This document shows positions 55,292-64,000 of a DNA stretch of 64,000 bases, in pieces (positions within the stretch are counted from its first letter, which is position 1; every line of letters begins with the position of its first letter). Under the pieces are notes generated by a model, which worked only from the letters and a program-made list of their open reading frames with translations, had not been told where the DNA came from and ran no database searches. Source of the DNA: Parabacteroides sp. FAFU027 (GTDB lineage Bacteria > Bacteroidota > Bacteroidia > Bacteroidales > UBA7332). The DNA lies in NCBI RefSeq assembly GCF_022808675.1, contig NZ_JAKZKV010000006.1, forward strand, positions 286,934 through 350,933. Direction: 5' to 3'. The position numbers and the translations under genes are program-made.

Positions 55292-55873
55292 ATGGAAAAA
55301 TTCACAACATTAACATCGACTTGTGTGCCTCTTCCAATCGAGAACGTGGACACAGACCAAATTATACCAGCTCGCTTCCTGAAAGCGACTACCCGCGAAG
55401 GTTTCGGTGATAACCTTTTTGCAGACTGGCGTTATGACAAAAGCGGTGCTCCGATTAAAGAGTTCATTTTGAACAATCCTACTTTTTCGGGAGAAATTCT
55501 TGTGGCAGGTAAAAACTTCGGTAGCGGTTCAAGCCGTGAGCACGCTGCATGGGCAATTGCCGGTTACGGTTTCAAAGTAGTAGTTTCTAGCTTTTTTGCT
55601 GACATCTTCAAAGGAAATGCACTGAACAATGGCGTTCTTCCTGTTGTTGTAAGCGAAGGATTTTTGGCAGAAATGTTCGCTGCAATCAATGCTGATGCTG
55701 CTGCGACTGTGACTGTGAACCTCGAAGAGCAAACAATCACGAACAACGCTAACGGTAAAACCGAATCATTCGATATTAACCCATACAAAAAAGGTTGTAT
55801 GTTGAACGGTTTCGATGATATCGACTATCTATTGAGCAACAAGACTCTGATAGAGGCCTGGGAACAGAAATAA
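55292..55873 (+). CDS. leuD: 3-isopropylmalate dehydratase small subunit
   Basis: 193 residues from the ATG at 55292. Contains [11 protein letters not shown] and [13 protein letters not shown], typical of LeuD. Forms the active dehydratase with LeuC. Confidence 0.96.
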   Translation: MEKFTTLTSTCVPLPIENVDTDQIIPARFLKATTREGFGDNLFADWRYDKSGAPIKEFILNNPTFSGEILVAGKNFGSGSSREHAAWAIAGYGFKVVVSSFFADIFKGNALNNGVLPVVVSEGFLAEMFAAINADAAATVTVNLEEQTITNNANGKTESFDINPYKKGCMLNGFDDIDYLLSNKTLIEAWEQK

Positions 55874-55894
55874 TCTTTCCGCCATATTGAAACC

Positions 55895-55959
55895 CTGAGG
55901 CACGAAGGGCACCAAGTTTCACTTAAGCTAAGTGTCTCTTCGTGCTCTTAGTGTCTCAG
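55895..55959. repeat. Imperfect inverted repeat between leuD and the citramalate synthase-like gene
   Basis: CTGAGGCACGAAGGGCACC and the inverse CTTCGTGCTCTTAGTGTCT form 22-nt arms with four mismatches. It looks like a dispersed repeat in the operon spacer, and could slow or end transcription. Confidence 0.6.
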
Positions 55960-56013
55960 TGTTTTTTAGTATTTGACAAAACTGAACGATTAAGAGCGAT
56001 TTTAATCGTAGAA

Positions 56014-57540
56014 ATGGAGAAGTGCATGAAGATAGAAATAATGGACACCACCCTGCGTGACGGGGAACAAACATCCGGAGTCTCATTTGCGGCACAGGAG
56101 AAACTAAGTATTGCCTGTCTGCTTTTGGAGGATCTGAAGGTTGATCGTATAGAGATTGCTTCGGCGCGTGTGTCGGAAGGTGAATACGATGCCGTAAACA
56201 GGATTATCGACTGGGCTACCCGTAAAGGGTATCTGGACCGTATTGAAGTGTTGGGGTTTGTTGATGGAGGAGTTTCTCTGCAATGGATTAAGAATGCAGG
56301 CTGCCGAGTGGTGAATCTTTTGACAAAAGGGTCTCAAAAGCATTGCGAGTTTCAGCTTCGTAAATCCCCTGAAGAGCATCTGGCTGACGTTAAAAAGACT
56401 ATTCTTTTGGCTCAGGAGATGGGTATTCAGGTGAATCTTTATCTGGAAGACTGGTCAAACGGTATGATGGATTCACAGGATTACGTCTTCTTTATGATGG
56501 ACGGGCTCAAAGATATGCCGGTTAAACGCTTTATGTTACCCGATACTCTGGGAGTGCTTAATCCGTACAATACCTACGATTATTGCCGGATGATGGTGAA
56601 GCGCTATCCTGACCTGCATTTTGACTTTCATGCTCATAACGATTATGATTTGGCTGCTGCCAATGTCTTTTCAGCTGCAAAAGCAGGGGTGAAGGGAATT
56701 CACACTACAATTAACGGTCTGGGTGAGCGTGCCGGTAATGCTCCCTTGTCGAGTGTTATCGCCGTGCTTCACGATCAGTTACAGACGAAGACCCACATTG
56801 TGGAAAAGAACATGAATCACGTCAGTCGCGTTGTAGAGTCATATTCCGGAGTGACGATTCCGGCAAATAAACCGGTAATCGGAGCGAATGTCTTTACCCA
56901 GTGTGCCGGTATTCACGCTGACGGAGATAACAAAAATAACCTTTATTATAATGATCTCTTGCCAGAACGATTTGGCCGAACCCGAGAGTATGCTTTAGGA
57001 AAAACCTCCGGCAAAGCCAATATCCGAAAGAATCTCGAAGATTTGGGAATTGATCTGGATGAAGAATCAATCCGTAAAGTGACCGAGCGTATCATAGAGT
57101 TGGGAGATAAGAAAGAGATTGTAACACAGGAAGATCTTCCATATATTGTTTCAGATGTATTGAAACAGGATGTTAAGGAATCCAATGTGAAGATTCTGAA
57201 TTATTCGCTTTCACTGGCGCAGGGACTGAAGCCTGTCGCTTCTTTAAAGATCGAGATAGACGGCCAGATGCATGAATCAACATCTAATGGCGACGGTCAG
57301 TATGATGCCTTTATGAAGGCTTTGAAGAAGGTGTATAAGAAATTGGATCGTTCATTCCCGATGCTGACCAATTACAGCGTTAGTATTCCTCCAGGTGGAC
57401 GAACCGATGCTTTTGTTCAGACAGTAATTTCTTGGTCATATAACGGGGTGGACTTCAAAACCCGTGGTCTGGATGGGGATCAGACTGAAGCGGCAATTAA
57501 AGCGACAGCTAAAATGCTGAATAAGATTGAAAATCTATAG
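56014..57540 (+). CDS. Citramalate/2-isopropylmalate synthase-like enzyme
   Basis: 508 residues from the ATG at 56014 (56026 also possible; the frame reaches 55942). Same family as Leu[37 protein letters not shown], and a C-terminal regulatory domain. In Bacteroides relatives the second copy near leu genes is thought to make (R)-citramalate for isoleucine. It could be a second isopropylmalate synthase instead. leuB, usually next in this order, is absent. Confidence 0.88.
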   Translation: MEKCMKIEIMDTTLRDGEQTSGVSFAAQEKLSIACLLLEDLKVDRIEIASARVSEGEYDAVNRIIDWATRKGYLDRIEVLGFVDGGVSLQWIKNAGCRVVNLLTKGSQKHCEFQLRKSPEEHLADVKKTILLAQEMGIQVNLYLEDWSNGMMDSQDYVFFMMDGLKDMPVKRFMLPDTLGVLNPYNTYDYCRMMVKRYPDLHFDFHAHNDYDLAAANVFSAAKAGVKGIHTTINGLGERAGNAPLSSVIAVLHDQLQTKTHIVEKNMNHVSRVVESYSGVTIPANKPVIGANVFTQCAGIHADGDNKNNLYYNDLLPERFGRTREYALGKTSGKANIRKNLEDLGIDLDEESIRKVTERIIELGDKKEIVTQEDLPYIVSDVLKQDVKESNVKILNYSLSLAQGLKPVASLKIEIDGQMHESTSNGDGQYDAFMKALKKVYKKLDRSFPMLTNYSVSIPPGGRTDAFVQTVISWSYNGVDFKTRGLDGDQTEAAIKATAKMLNKIENL

Positions 57541-57548
57541 TTTTCAGA

Positions 57549-57592
57549 TAACAAAGAAGGATGTAGGCTGGGGCTTACATCCTTCTTTGTTA
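57549..57592. terminator. Bidirectional terminator after the leu cluster
   Basis: AACAAAGAAGGATGTA and TACATCCTTCTTTGTT are perfectly inverted, serving the plus-strand operon and the minus-strand GNAT gene. Confidence 0.85.
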
Positions 57593-58078
57593 TAAATCCA
57601 GACACATTAGATAGTCGTCAAGCAGGAACTTATCCAAGTATTGGTCAACCTCCTTTTCTTTTGTAAATCCTAATCTCTTGTAAGCTTCAATGGAAGCTCT
57701 ATTGCCTCTGTTTACGTATAGTTTTAGTTTGCTTGCTCCCTGGCTTCTGGCATATTCCTTTGCGACTTCCATCGCTTTACGTCCAATCCCCTTACCATGC
57801 AGATGTGGGTAGATGTATATTTTGTGGAGTTTGCAGGTTTGCATTTTCTCCATCTCGCAGGCTATAAATCCCGCAGGTTGCTGGTCGTATTTAAAAATAA
57901 CCCAGTATACCCCATGGCTTAGTTCCTCTTTTATTCTGTCCGTACTATACAGTTTTTTGAGCATAAAGTCTATTTGCTCTATACTGAGAATTCCGGGGTA
58001 GTGCTGATGCCAGATTTCGTCTGCTAAATGTTGAAGCAGCGGTATGTCTTTTTCTGTAGCAGTGTAGAAGTTGATCAT
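57590..58078 (-). CDS. GNAT-family N-acetyltransferase
   Basis: 162 residues with the acetyl-CoA motif HLHGKGIGRKAMEVA (near residue 94) and a C-terminal SIEAYKRLGF strand-helix unit typical of GNAT enzymes. Substrate unknown. Overlaps the terminator stem at its end. Confidence 0.87.
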   Translation of the reverse strand: MINFYTATEKDIPLLQHLADEIWHQHYPGILSIEQIDFMLKKLYSTDRIKEELSHGVYWVIFKYDQQPAGFIACEMEKMQTCKLHKIYIYPHLHGKGIGRKAMEVAKEYARSQGASKLKLYVNRGNRASIEAYKRLGFTKEKEVDQYLDKFLLDDYLMCLDL

Positions 58079-58085
58079 ATTTATA

Positions 58086-58532
58086 TTAAAGACTGGAGGA
58101 TTCGGACTTCAGAAGCTTGAGCTGGATTAATGTGTCTAGTTCTGACCGGGAGATAAGTCCCAGATTTTTAGATGGCTTGCCATTGACTGGGATAAAAAGT
58201 AAAGTAGGGATAGCAAATATCTTAAACTGTTGAGCCAGTTCACGTTCCTGATCCACATTTACTTTATAGATGATTATATCCTTATTTTCTTTAGCTACTT
58301 CAAGTAAAATCGGGGAAAGTTTTCTGCATGGAGTACACCATGTGGCGCAAAAGTCAATGATGACCGGCTTTGGTCCTTTATATTTCCGCTGTTTGTCCAG
58401 ATTTCCAATTTTTCTCAGGAATTGAGTTTTATTGATATTCTGAATTGCAATGTGTTGTTGGTTTTGGGCTTTAATGTTTGAAATTGAGTATGTTATTATA
58501 CCTAAGGCAAGAATAAGTAAAGTTCTCTTCAT
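58086..58532 (-). CDS. Exported thioredoxin-like protein
   Basis: 148 residues from the ATG at 58532, with an N-terminal signal peptide or anchor (about 1-22). Redox motif FCATWCTPCRK (WCTPC) near residue 64, cis-Pro in FAIPTLLF. Probably a periplasmic disulfide reductase or chaperone. Ends 7 bp before the GNAT gene on the same strand. Confidence 0.9.
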   Translation of the reverse strand: MKRTLLILALGIITYSISNIKAQNQQHIAIQNINKTQFLRKIGNLDKQRKYKGPKPVIIDFCATWCTPCRKLSPILLEVAKENKDIIIYKVNVDQERELAQQFKIFAIPTLLFIPVNGKPSKNLGLISRSELDTLIQLKLLKSESSSL

Positions 58533-58604
58533 AAGTATTGTCATTAAGTAGGTTGTGTAAAAGTACTATTTCTATATGAAAAGTGCAATTTTTCTGTCGA
58601 AACA

Positions 58605-58635
58605 TTTGCAGGATTAAAAAAAAGCCGTACCTTTG
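58605..58635 (+). promoter_or_regulatory. Promoter of tRNA-Ser
   Basis: TTTG (58605-58608) and TACCTTTG (58628-58635) with 19-bp spacing, about 40 bp before the tRNA. Confidence 0.65.
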
Positions 58636-58674
58636 CAACGCTTTAGAAATAAAGCACCGACCTGAACAGCGTCT

Positions 58675-58759
58675 GGAGAGATGGCAGAGTGGTCGAATGC
58701 GGCGGTCTTGAAAACCGTTGTACTGCAAGGTACCGGGGGTTCGAATCCCTCTCTCTCCG
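58675..58759 (+). tRNA. tRNA-Ser (anticodon TGA)
   Basis: Class II tRNA of 85 nt: acceptor GGAGAGA/TCTCTCC, anticodon arm GCGGTCTTGAAAACCGT with TGA, long variable arm, T-arm GGGTTCGAATCCC, discriminator G. CCA is not encoded. Confidence 0.95.
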
Positions 58760-58776
58760 CAAGCAATCAAAAAACT

Positions 58777-58820
58777 ACAGCTAATAATCTTATAAACAGA
58801 TTGTTAGCTGTTTTTGTTTT
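58777..58820 (+). terminator. Terminator after tRNA-Ser
   Basis: ACAGCTAATAATCT and AGATTGTTAGCTGT pair with a T-run behind. The stretch 58821-59155 holds no gene I can support. Confidence 0.82.
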
Positions 58821-59155
58821 TGTGTTTTTCAAAAAATGCAACCAGATTGCAACTGGTTAAAATTCTCTCATTTATTTCAGCTCAATAAACCGCGTCCTAA
58901 GGGCGTGGTCAGAGACGTTTTACGGGTTTGCCTGAAAATAGTCTATGTTTCACGACAGTCTGTTCTCTCTTTAAATCCGTTGTTTGTGTTTTAAATCATT
59001 TAACCGACGATTGTTTTTGAGTAGGTGACCTCATAAGTTTATAGAAACCATTACCTTTGTCTCGGATTTTTGAAAAGGCTTTTATTGTTAGGCCTGGTTA
59101 TTTGTATTTGTAGAAACTAATACTCTCGATCAGGCTTTTGTAAAGAATATATTGT

Positions 59156-59968
59156 ATGAGTAAATGGTTTTCTCTGTTGGCTATTGTATTTATCTTGCTG
59201 ACATCTTGTCAGGTCAATAAGAAACTGGTCTTGATGCAGGGCTTGGGTGAAAATGTAAATCTCGCTACAGCCCGTCTTGATTCATTGCCGGAGCCTGTTA
59301 TCAAGAACGGGGATTTGCTCTATATAGATGTCTACACCTTATCCATGGAGGCGTCTGCTCCTTATAATAAGCTGGGGATGGTAGAGCCGGGAGCTACAAG
59401 TAACTTATTGAATACTAGAAATAACAATAGCAATTCTACAGTGAATGCTTATCTGGTAGATAAGAACGGCGAAATAGAGTTTCCGGTCATAGGGAGACTA
59501 AAGGTTGTCGGAATGACGCATTACCAGTTGGAAGACTTTATCCGTAAACAGACTTACCCTCGTTTCCTGAAAGAAAACCCTATTGTGACTGTACGTTTTC
59601 AGGGATTCAGTGTATTTATCATGAAGGAGCTTGGTGGAGCCACAGAAGTCACAACAACAAAAGAACGAATTAATATCCTCGAAGCTATAGCAAAGGCTGG
59701 TGGCTTGTCAATCACCAGTCGGAGAGACAACGTATTGGTCATACGGGAAAATCAACAGGGAAAACGAGAGGTATTCCGTGTGGATCTTACCGATAAAAAC
59801 CTGATCTATTCGCCTTATTATTACCTACAACAAAATGATCTGGTTTATATTGAACCATCCAGAAATAGTCTCTACTCCTCTGTTCTTTCGAGTAATTGGG
59901 GGGTAGCCATGCAAGTGATTTCGCCTTTCCTGACCCTGACTTCGCTGTTGCTATTGTTGAAAAAATAA
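59156..59968 (+). CDS. Polysaccharide export (Wza-like) outer-membrane lipoprotein
   Basis: 270 residues with a lipoprotein signal (ILLTSCQVN). Poly_export domain (about 45-150) and one SLBB-like domain (about 155-240, ILEAIAKAGGL). The C-terminus is hydrophobic (about 246-267), which anchors it in the membrane. Normally the gene is next to a Wzc-type kinase and glycosyltransferases; here it stands alone. Followed by a terminator. Confidence 0.87.
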   Translation: MSKWFSLLAIVFILLTSCQVNKKLVLMQGLGENVNLATARLDSLPEPVIKNGDLLYIDVYTLSMEASAPYNKLGMVEPGATSNLLNTRNNNSNSTVNAYLVDKNGEIEFPVIGRLKVVGMTHYQLEDFIRKQTYPRFLKENPIVTVRFQGFSVFIMKELGGATEVTTTKERINILEAIAKAGGLSITSRRDNVLVIRENQQGKREVFRVDLTDKNLIYSPYYYLQQNDLVYIEPSRNSLYSSVLSSNWGVAMQVISPFLTLTSLLLLLKK

Positions 59969-60048
59969 TCGTTTAAAATCAGTTATCGAAAGGTCAAGGT
60001 TGTCTGAGATAGAAAGGCTTACTAAAGTCAAAACAGAATTAAGATAAG

Positions 60049-60076
60049 AAAAAGGTGCTTCTGGCGCCTTTTTTTT
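60049..60076 (+). terminator. Terminator after the Wza-like gene
   Basis: AAAAAGGTGC and GGCGCCTTTTTTTT pair, with eight T. Confidence 0.75.
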
Positions 60077-60276
60077 ATGTTCCCGGGATTACATCCCCCC
60101 CCTTCGATATATTAGTTTCCCCGAAGGAATTTTAGCAGCATAGTATATAAGAGTAGTTGTTAGATTCTCAATTAAGAGGCCTTAGAATTGACTGTATGTA
60201 AAGAAATGCTTTGGTTTTTGTTTTTAAATTACAAACGACCTCCTTTGATAATGCCTTTTAGGCTGGCACCCAAATA

Positions 60277-60316
60277 AAAATCCCTGAATATGTTCCAACA
60301 TTCAGGGATTTGCTTT
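60277..60316. terminator. Terminator after manA
   Basis: AAATCCCTGAAT and ATTCAGGGATTT are perfectly inverted in the spacer. It ends manA on the minus strand. The spacer 60077-60276 has a C-rich run and no gene. Confidence 0.7.
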
Positions 60317-60338
60317 TTTCTTACAAGAATTATTTGCT

Positions 60339-61310
60339 TTACGGAATATAAGTCTCCATAAGTTGAGCATTACCTTCCGGTGAAATAGTAACATCGGCTA
60401 CTGAAGCAGGAATCAGGGCCGTTTCGCCTTTGCTGATTGTGATGGATCGACCATTGATATCCTTGATTTCGGCTTTGCCTTCCATACAGATATAGATAAT
60501 GAAAGAATCCTTGTTCAGGTTGTCGCGCTGGATAGAATTATTTAGATCCAGCAGGTTTGTTTCAAAATATTGGCAGGTAGCTAACGAAACTGCAGAGTCG
60601 GTCTTATTCTCATACGAAGTTTTGTAATCCGGATACAGATTGTAGTCAATGGCGTCCTTTGCCAGCTCGGTATGCAGTTCGCGTCCATTGCCCTGAGCGT
60701 CTTTTCGGTTATAGTCGTAGATGCGGTAGGTGATGTCGGAGGTTTGCTGGATTTCGGCAATGAATGTACCAGCCCCAATGGCATGAACACGTCCGGCAGG
60801 TAAAAAGAAAACGTCACCTGGCTTTACAGGGTGTTGTTGCAGGCTATCCATGAAAGTGTTTTCTTCTACTGATTGCACATATTCTTCAGGAGTGATGGAT
60901 TTGCTGAATCCTGAATAGAGTTTAGCGCCTTCTTTGGCAGAGATAACATACCACATCTCAGTTTTACCGAAAGAGTTATGTCGTTTCCTGGCTAATTCAT
61001 CGTCAGGATGTACCTGAATAGAAAGATCATCACAAGCGTCGATGAATTTAATTAATAAAGGAAACTTCGAGCCGAATCGGGCAGCAACCTTCCTTCCAAG
61101 CAAGGAGGGGCCGTATTGAGTAATCAGCTCTTCTAATGTCTTTCCTTTCAAATTGCCGTTACTGATTACCGATACATCACTTTTTACATGAGAAATCTCC
61201 CAGCTTTCGCCAATTCCGTCTAGTTGCGGTTCGATATTTTTAAATTTGCAGATTTCACTGCCACCCCAGATGGTGGATTTCAGAATTGGATAGAATTTTA
61301 ATGGATACAT
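60339..61310 (-). CDS. manA: Mannose-6-phosphate isomerase, class I
   Basis: Zinc enzyme linking fructose-6-phosphate and mannose-6-phosphate. 323 residues; zinc-site pieces IQVHPDDE and KTEMWYV, plus GRVHAIGAG. Feeds GDP-mannose or mannose use. Confidence 0.95.
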   Translation of the reverse strand: MYPLKFYPILKSTIWGGSEICKFKNIEPQLDGIGESWEISHVKSDVSVISNGNLKGKTLEELITQYGPSLLGRKVAARFGSKFPLLIKFIDACDDLSIQVHPDDELARKRHNSFGKTEMWYVISAKEGAKLYSGFSKSITPEEYVQSVEENTFMDSLQQHPVKPGDVFFLPAGRVHAIGAGTFIAEIQQTSDITYRIYDYNRKDAQGNGRELHTELAKDAIDYNLYPDYKTSYENKTDSAVSLATCQYFETNLLDLNNSIQRDNLNKDSFIIYICMEGKAEIKDINGRSITISKGETALIPASVADVTISPEGNAQLMETYIP

Positions 61311-61522
61311 TGTGGAATTTTTGTGTGATAAATAGTTAGTAGTTAAAATGTAATTTCCGGTTGTGAGTTAGTTGAGACAAATTTACGTTATTGAAAATGA
61401 AAAGAGCTATTTTCTTCCGGAATAAATTGACGATTGCTTTAAATCGCAATTTGTTTATCGATAGGTAAATCATCCATTGATAATTTGTAAGTTTGTACAG
61501 TTTTTGCATTTTATCAAGAATT

Positions 61523-62524
61523 ATGAATGTAGATAGATATAAAATCAGAGTGCAACGTCAGATTGTGACAGTATCCGCGTTTCTGTTGGTTGCAAAATTC
61601 GTCGCTTACTTTATGACGAACTCGGTAGGGGTTTTCACCGATGCCATGGAGAGTATTGTGAATGTTGTGGCCGAAATGATCAGTTTGTACAGCCTTAACT
61701 TTGCCAGTAAGCCAAGGGATAAAGATCATCCTTTCGGTCATGGTAAGGCGGAAACTTTGTCGGCATCACTTGAGGGTTTCCTGATTGCGATGGCTGGTGG
61801 AATAATTATCTATGAAGGAGTGGGTCGTCTGATTGCCCCCGAAATGCCAAAGAAGCTCGATATTGGTATTATTATCGTTGCTGCTGCCGGATTGATTAAT
61901 TATCTGTTAGGTTGGTATAGTATCCATGTGGGCCGCAAACATGATTCAATCGCTCTTGTGGCGGGAGGGAAGCATTTACAATCGGATACTATTTCATCCA
62001 TTGGGCTTGTGATTGGTTTGATTATACTGAATGTAACCAAACTGCTTTGGATTGATGGGGCTTTGGCGTTATTATTTGGCGGGATTATTTTGGTGACCGG
62101 CGTAAAGGTTCTTCGTGAGACAATTGCAAACCTACTGGATGCCGCCGATTCTCAGATGTTGAATGTGGTTTCGGAGACGTTGTCTAAGAACCGGAAAGAA
62201 AACTGGATTGACGTACATAATCTGAAAGTAGCAAAATATGGCGGAGCATATCATATTAATTGTGACCTTACTTTGCCCTGGTATTATAATATAAGAGAGA
62301 GTCACATTGCCTGCGATGAACTGGTAGATGCTTTCGGGCTTGAATTCCTTGACCGGGTACAACTGGCTATCCATTCGGACCCTTGTAAACCGCACCATTG
62401 TTCAGGATGTCTTATTGAATCGTGTACGCAACGCCTTCATCCATATCGAAGCCGGATAGAATTTACCGTAGAGCAAATAACCAATTCGGATGAGACCAAT
62501 CGATTGGCAAAATTGAATGAGTAG
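61523..62524 (+). CDS. Cation diffusion facilitator family transporter
   Basis: 333 residues from the ATG at 61523 (frame to 61493). Six N-terminal membrane helices with the metal site residues in FTDAMES (TM2) and KHLQSD (TM5), and DHPFGHGKAE in the loop, then a cytoplasmic domain. An odd Cys/His-rich stretch at the end (CKPHHCSGCLIESC, about residue 294) may bind metal. Exports Zn, Fe, Mn or Co; metal unknown. Confidence 0.93.
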   Translation: MNVDRYKIRVQRQIVTVSAFLLVAKFVAYFMTNSVGVFTDAMESIVNVVAEMISLYSLNFASKPRDKDHPFGHGKAETLSASLEGFLIAMAGGIIIYEGVGRLIAPEMPKKLDIGIIIVAAAGLINYLLGWYSIHVGRKHDSIALVAGGKHLQSDTISSIGLVIGLIILNVTKLLWIDGALALLFGGIILVTGVKVLRETIANLLDAADSQMLNVVSETLSKNRKENWIDVHNLKVAKYGGAYHINCDLTLPWYYNIRESHIACDELVDAFGLEFLDRVQLAIHSDPCKPHHCSGCLIESCTQRLHPYRSRIEFTVEQITNSDETNRLAKLNE

Positions 62525-62556
62525 CAGTCGTCTTGATAACCTATCTTTATATAACC

Positions 62557-63246
62557 ATGAAACGCATATTGATTCTGATCTTTGTTTTTTTTCTACTTTG
62601 TATCGGTATTTCCGTTGAGGCTGCAAAGAAAGGCTCGGTAGAATTGCCATCAGTTATTGAGATTGTTGGAAAAGCAGGGGATGAGGTTTCTGATTTTCGG
62701 TTGAGATCATTCTGCAAAGAACAACATCTCCCGGCTACATCTATATATAAATGGAAAAATCACCTGGTGCTTTATGCCCGCTTCTCGAAACAAAACGTAT
62801 ATAACCGGATAAAGGTGCTGTATCCTTGGGCGGCAGTGAGATATTACAAAACTCCGTTTTATGTATTTGATCGTACTCACTGCAATGACAAGAAGGTGGC
62901 TAAGGAGTGGGAAAATATCCTTTTGACCGCTAATCTGGTAAAAGATACATTGCTTCAAAAAGAGTATTTGCAATATCATGCGACACAATACCAGGAATGG
63001 CCCGAAGTGTCGAATGGATTTTGTAATGCCGACTTTCAGCAATTGCTTGTATTTCGCAGTGGCCGCCAACTTATGCTTGTGATTAGTATTCCTAAGGGAA
63101 GGAGTTTGGATGAGCTGAATCCTAAGACCACAGAAAATAATCCCCGTGTGGATGAGTGGAACCGCCGTATGGCTAAATATCAGGAAGGCTTGCCCGAAGC
63201 AATGCCCGGTGAAGTTTGGTCTTTCCTTAAACCCATTAAAGAATAA
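62557..63246 (+). CDS. Exported L-rhamnose mutarotase-like protein
   Basis: 229 residues with a signal peptide (about 1-22) from the ATG at 62557. The C-terminal half (about 130-227) is a RhaM-like domain: YLQYHATQYQEWPEV, LVFRSGRQLMLVISI, then NPRVDEWNRRM. The N-terminal half looks like a second, diverged copy of the same fold. RhaM inverts the anomers of rhamnose; here export to the periplasm and the double domain suggest a related but different sugar role. No rhamnose genes adjoin. Confidence 0.82.
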   Translation: MKRILILIFVFFLLCIGISVEAAKKGSVELPSVIEIVGKAGDEVSDFRLRSFCKEQHLPATSIYKWKNHLVLYARFSKQNVYNRIKVLYPWAAVRYYKTPFYVFDRTHCNDKKVAKEWENILLTANLVKDTLLQKEYLQYHATQYQEWPEVSNGFCNADFQQLLVFRSGRQLMLVISIPKGRSLDELNPKTTENNPRVDEWNRRMAKYQEGLPEAMPGEVWSFLKPIKE

Positions 63247-63312
63247 TTACCCTTTGGGCGCGCCATTTCGGGTCGGGCTTGCGCTGTAGTCCTCTAAATA
63301 TAAGATCCCCTC

Positions 63313-63360
63313 AAATGCAGGATGCTATAAAAACACCAGGTTTTATGGCATCCTGCATTT
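63313..63360 (+). terminator. Terminator after the RhaM-like gene
   Basis: AAATGCAGGATGC and GCATCCTGCATTT are perfectly inverted, with an inner ATAAAAC/GTTTTAT stem and a T-rich tail. Confidence 0.82.
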
Positions 63361-63468
63361 GTTTATTTTCTTTTGATCTTTCTCATAGTAGATTGCAAGT
63401 CCTCATATTCTATTCATCCGGCCTGCATCTACTCTATTTTAGTAGCAAAAAAGTATTGTTATAATTAA

Positions 63469-63550
63469 GGTATAGCATAGATGTAGCATATTTTTAAATG
63501 TATGCTATATCTATACTATAATAGATAATATGGGGAGAAGCAGCAACGGA
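63469..63550. repeat. AT-rich inverted repeat followed by CAACGGAG
   Basis: TATAGCATAGATGTAGCATA is inverted as TATGCTATATCTATACTATA around a short spacer, then GCAGCAACGGAGGAAG. It resembles the element at 12600-12735. Confidence 0.45.
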
Positions 63551-63633
63551 GGAAGATATAATATGTTCTGAACTACTCTTTAGCGTAAAGCTTCCTTGAG
63601 ACATAAATATCTTTCATGTGGTGTCCACGTAAA

Positions 63634-63852
63634 TTAATAGATTAATATAACATGCCTGGCTTTTTCGTCAATCAGATGTTGTTTTACCTCCCACTTCCCC
63701 GAAGCTTCAAACTTTGGGGGACTTTTTTTATGGAAAGGCCATTTTATAGCGAGTCCTCCAATAGATATCCCCGATGTAACCTCTAAATCGTCCCCCTTCC
63801 AAGCAAATTCTCGCGGCGTTTTTCCCGGAAATCCACGAATCCTCCCCATCAC
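63634..63852 (-). CDS. Doubtful small ORF
   Basis: 72 residues, contains FPGKTPREFAWKGDDLEVT and WPFHKKSPPKFEASGKW, with no recognised family. It stands alone in a 750-bp spacer. Could be a repeat-derived frame or gene remnant. Confidence 0.25.
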   Translation of the reverse strand: MMGRIRGFPGKTPREFAWKGDDLEVTSGISIGGLAIKWPFHKKSPPKFEASGKWEVKQHLIDEKARHVILIY

Positions 63853-63927
63853 ACAAAAAAAATCATTTTATACGCCCACTTACGCTCAGTAGGTTATGTT
63901 CTTTAACAGAAAAAAGGCGTCGTATAA

Positions 63928-63959
63928 TTTGGAGCGAATAGATGAACCGACTACTTTTG
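63928..63959 (+). promoter_or_regulatory. Promoter reading out of the right edge
   Basis: TTTG (63928-63931) and TACTTTTG (63952-63959) with exactly 20-bp spacing. A gene or RNA should begin just past the window. Confidence 0.6.
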
Positions 63960-64000
63960 CACTCGCTAAACAGGAAGGGCAGCGGCCCAACGGAGTAAGC

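Overview
The window reads as a chromosomal segment of an anaerobic member of the Bacteroidales (Bacteroidetes); a Paludibacter-like propionate/acetate producer would fit, but that placement is inference. The evidence is the gene content and order (yceD-rpmF-fabH-era; argR-GNAT-argG-argC-argD; folP followed by cdaA; psd-pssA-DUF4834; DUF6377, DUF5715 and 6-bladed beta-propeller proteins), repeated promoters with the Bacteroidetes -7 box TAnnTTTG and a TTTG/TTG about 19-21 bp upstream, and a general lack of Shine-Dalgarno sequences. There is no rRNA, no CRISPR array and no intact insertion sequence or prophage. Two tRNA genes (Pro-GGG, Ser-TGA) are present.

Layout. 1-5.1 kb (minus): der (cut by the window edge), an Nramp metal transporter, then era, fabH, rpmF, yceD. 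5.1-11.8 kb (minus): a sensor histidine kinase and an arginine cluster (argD, argC, a YgbA-like protein, argG, a GNAT enzyme, argR). 11.8-15.6 kb (plus): rnhB and an ECF sigma/anti-sigma operon with two exported proteins. 15.6-18.5 kb: a soluble PRC-barrel/MgtE_N/CBS protein followed by an NRAMP-related transporter with the Mg-type rather than Mn-type signature, behind a structured leader that can hide an unusually strong ribosome binding site. 18.5-31.8 kb: housekeeping genes (sufE, an M28 peptidase, folP, cdaA, a CPA2 antiporter, metA, psd, pssA, tadA, gapA, phoH) interrupted by CACGAAT inverted-repeat elements and a frameshifted GxxExxY gene.

31.8-39.1 kb is the accessory region: two DUF6377 membrane/HTH paralogues, a duplicated box-plus-hairpin element, and a head-to-head pair of paralogous proteins of unknown function separated by unusual palindromic DNA. 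39.1-45.2 kb (minus) holds a complete 2-oxo acid dehydrogenase complex (E1 alpha, E1 beta, E2, E3) plus lipoate ligase. In it the E2 has no lipoyl domain and the E3 carries the only one. 45.6-48.4 kb holds tRNA-Pro with a decayed partial copy, aroB and a group B-like [FeFe] hydrogenase. 49-57.6 kb (plus) holds a thioesterase, an acetate/succinate CoA-transferase and a leuA-leuC-leuD-citramalate-synthase-like operon behind a Leu/Ile attenuator with a leader peptide and terminator; leuB is absent. 57.6-64 kb holds a GNAT protein, an exported thioredoxin, tRNA-Ser, an orphan Wza-like lipoprotein, manA, a CDF transporter, an exported RhaM-like protein and a long non-coding right end.

The best candidates for something undescribed are the Mg-transport pair with its leader RNA, the redistributed lipoyl domain in the dehydrogenase complex, the 36.4-38.2 kb region with duplicated RNA-like elements and paralogues with odd starts, and the CACGAAT elements next to the GxxExxY gene.
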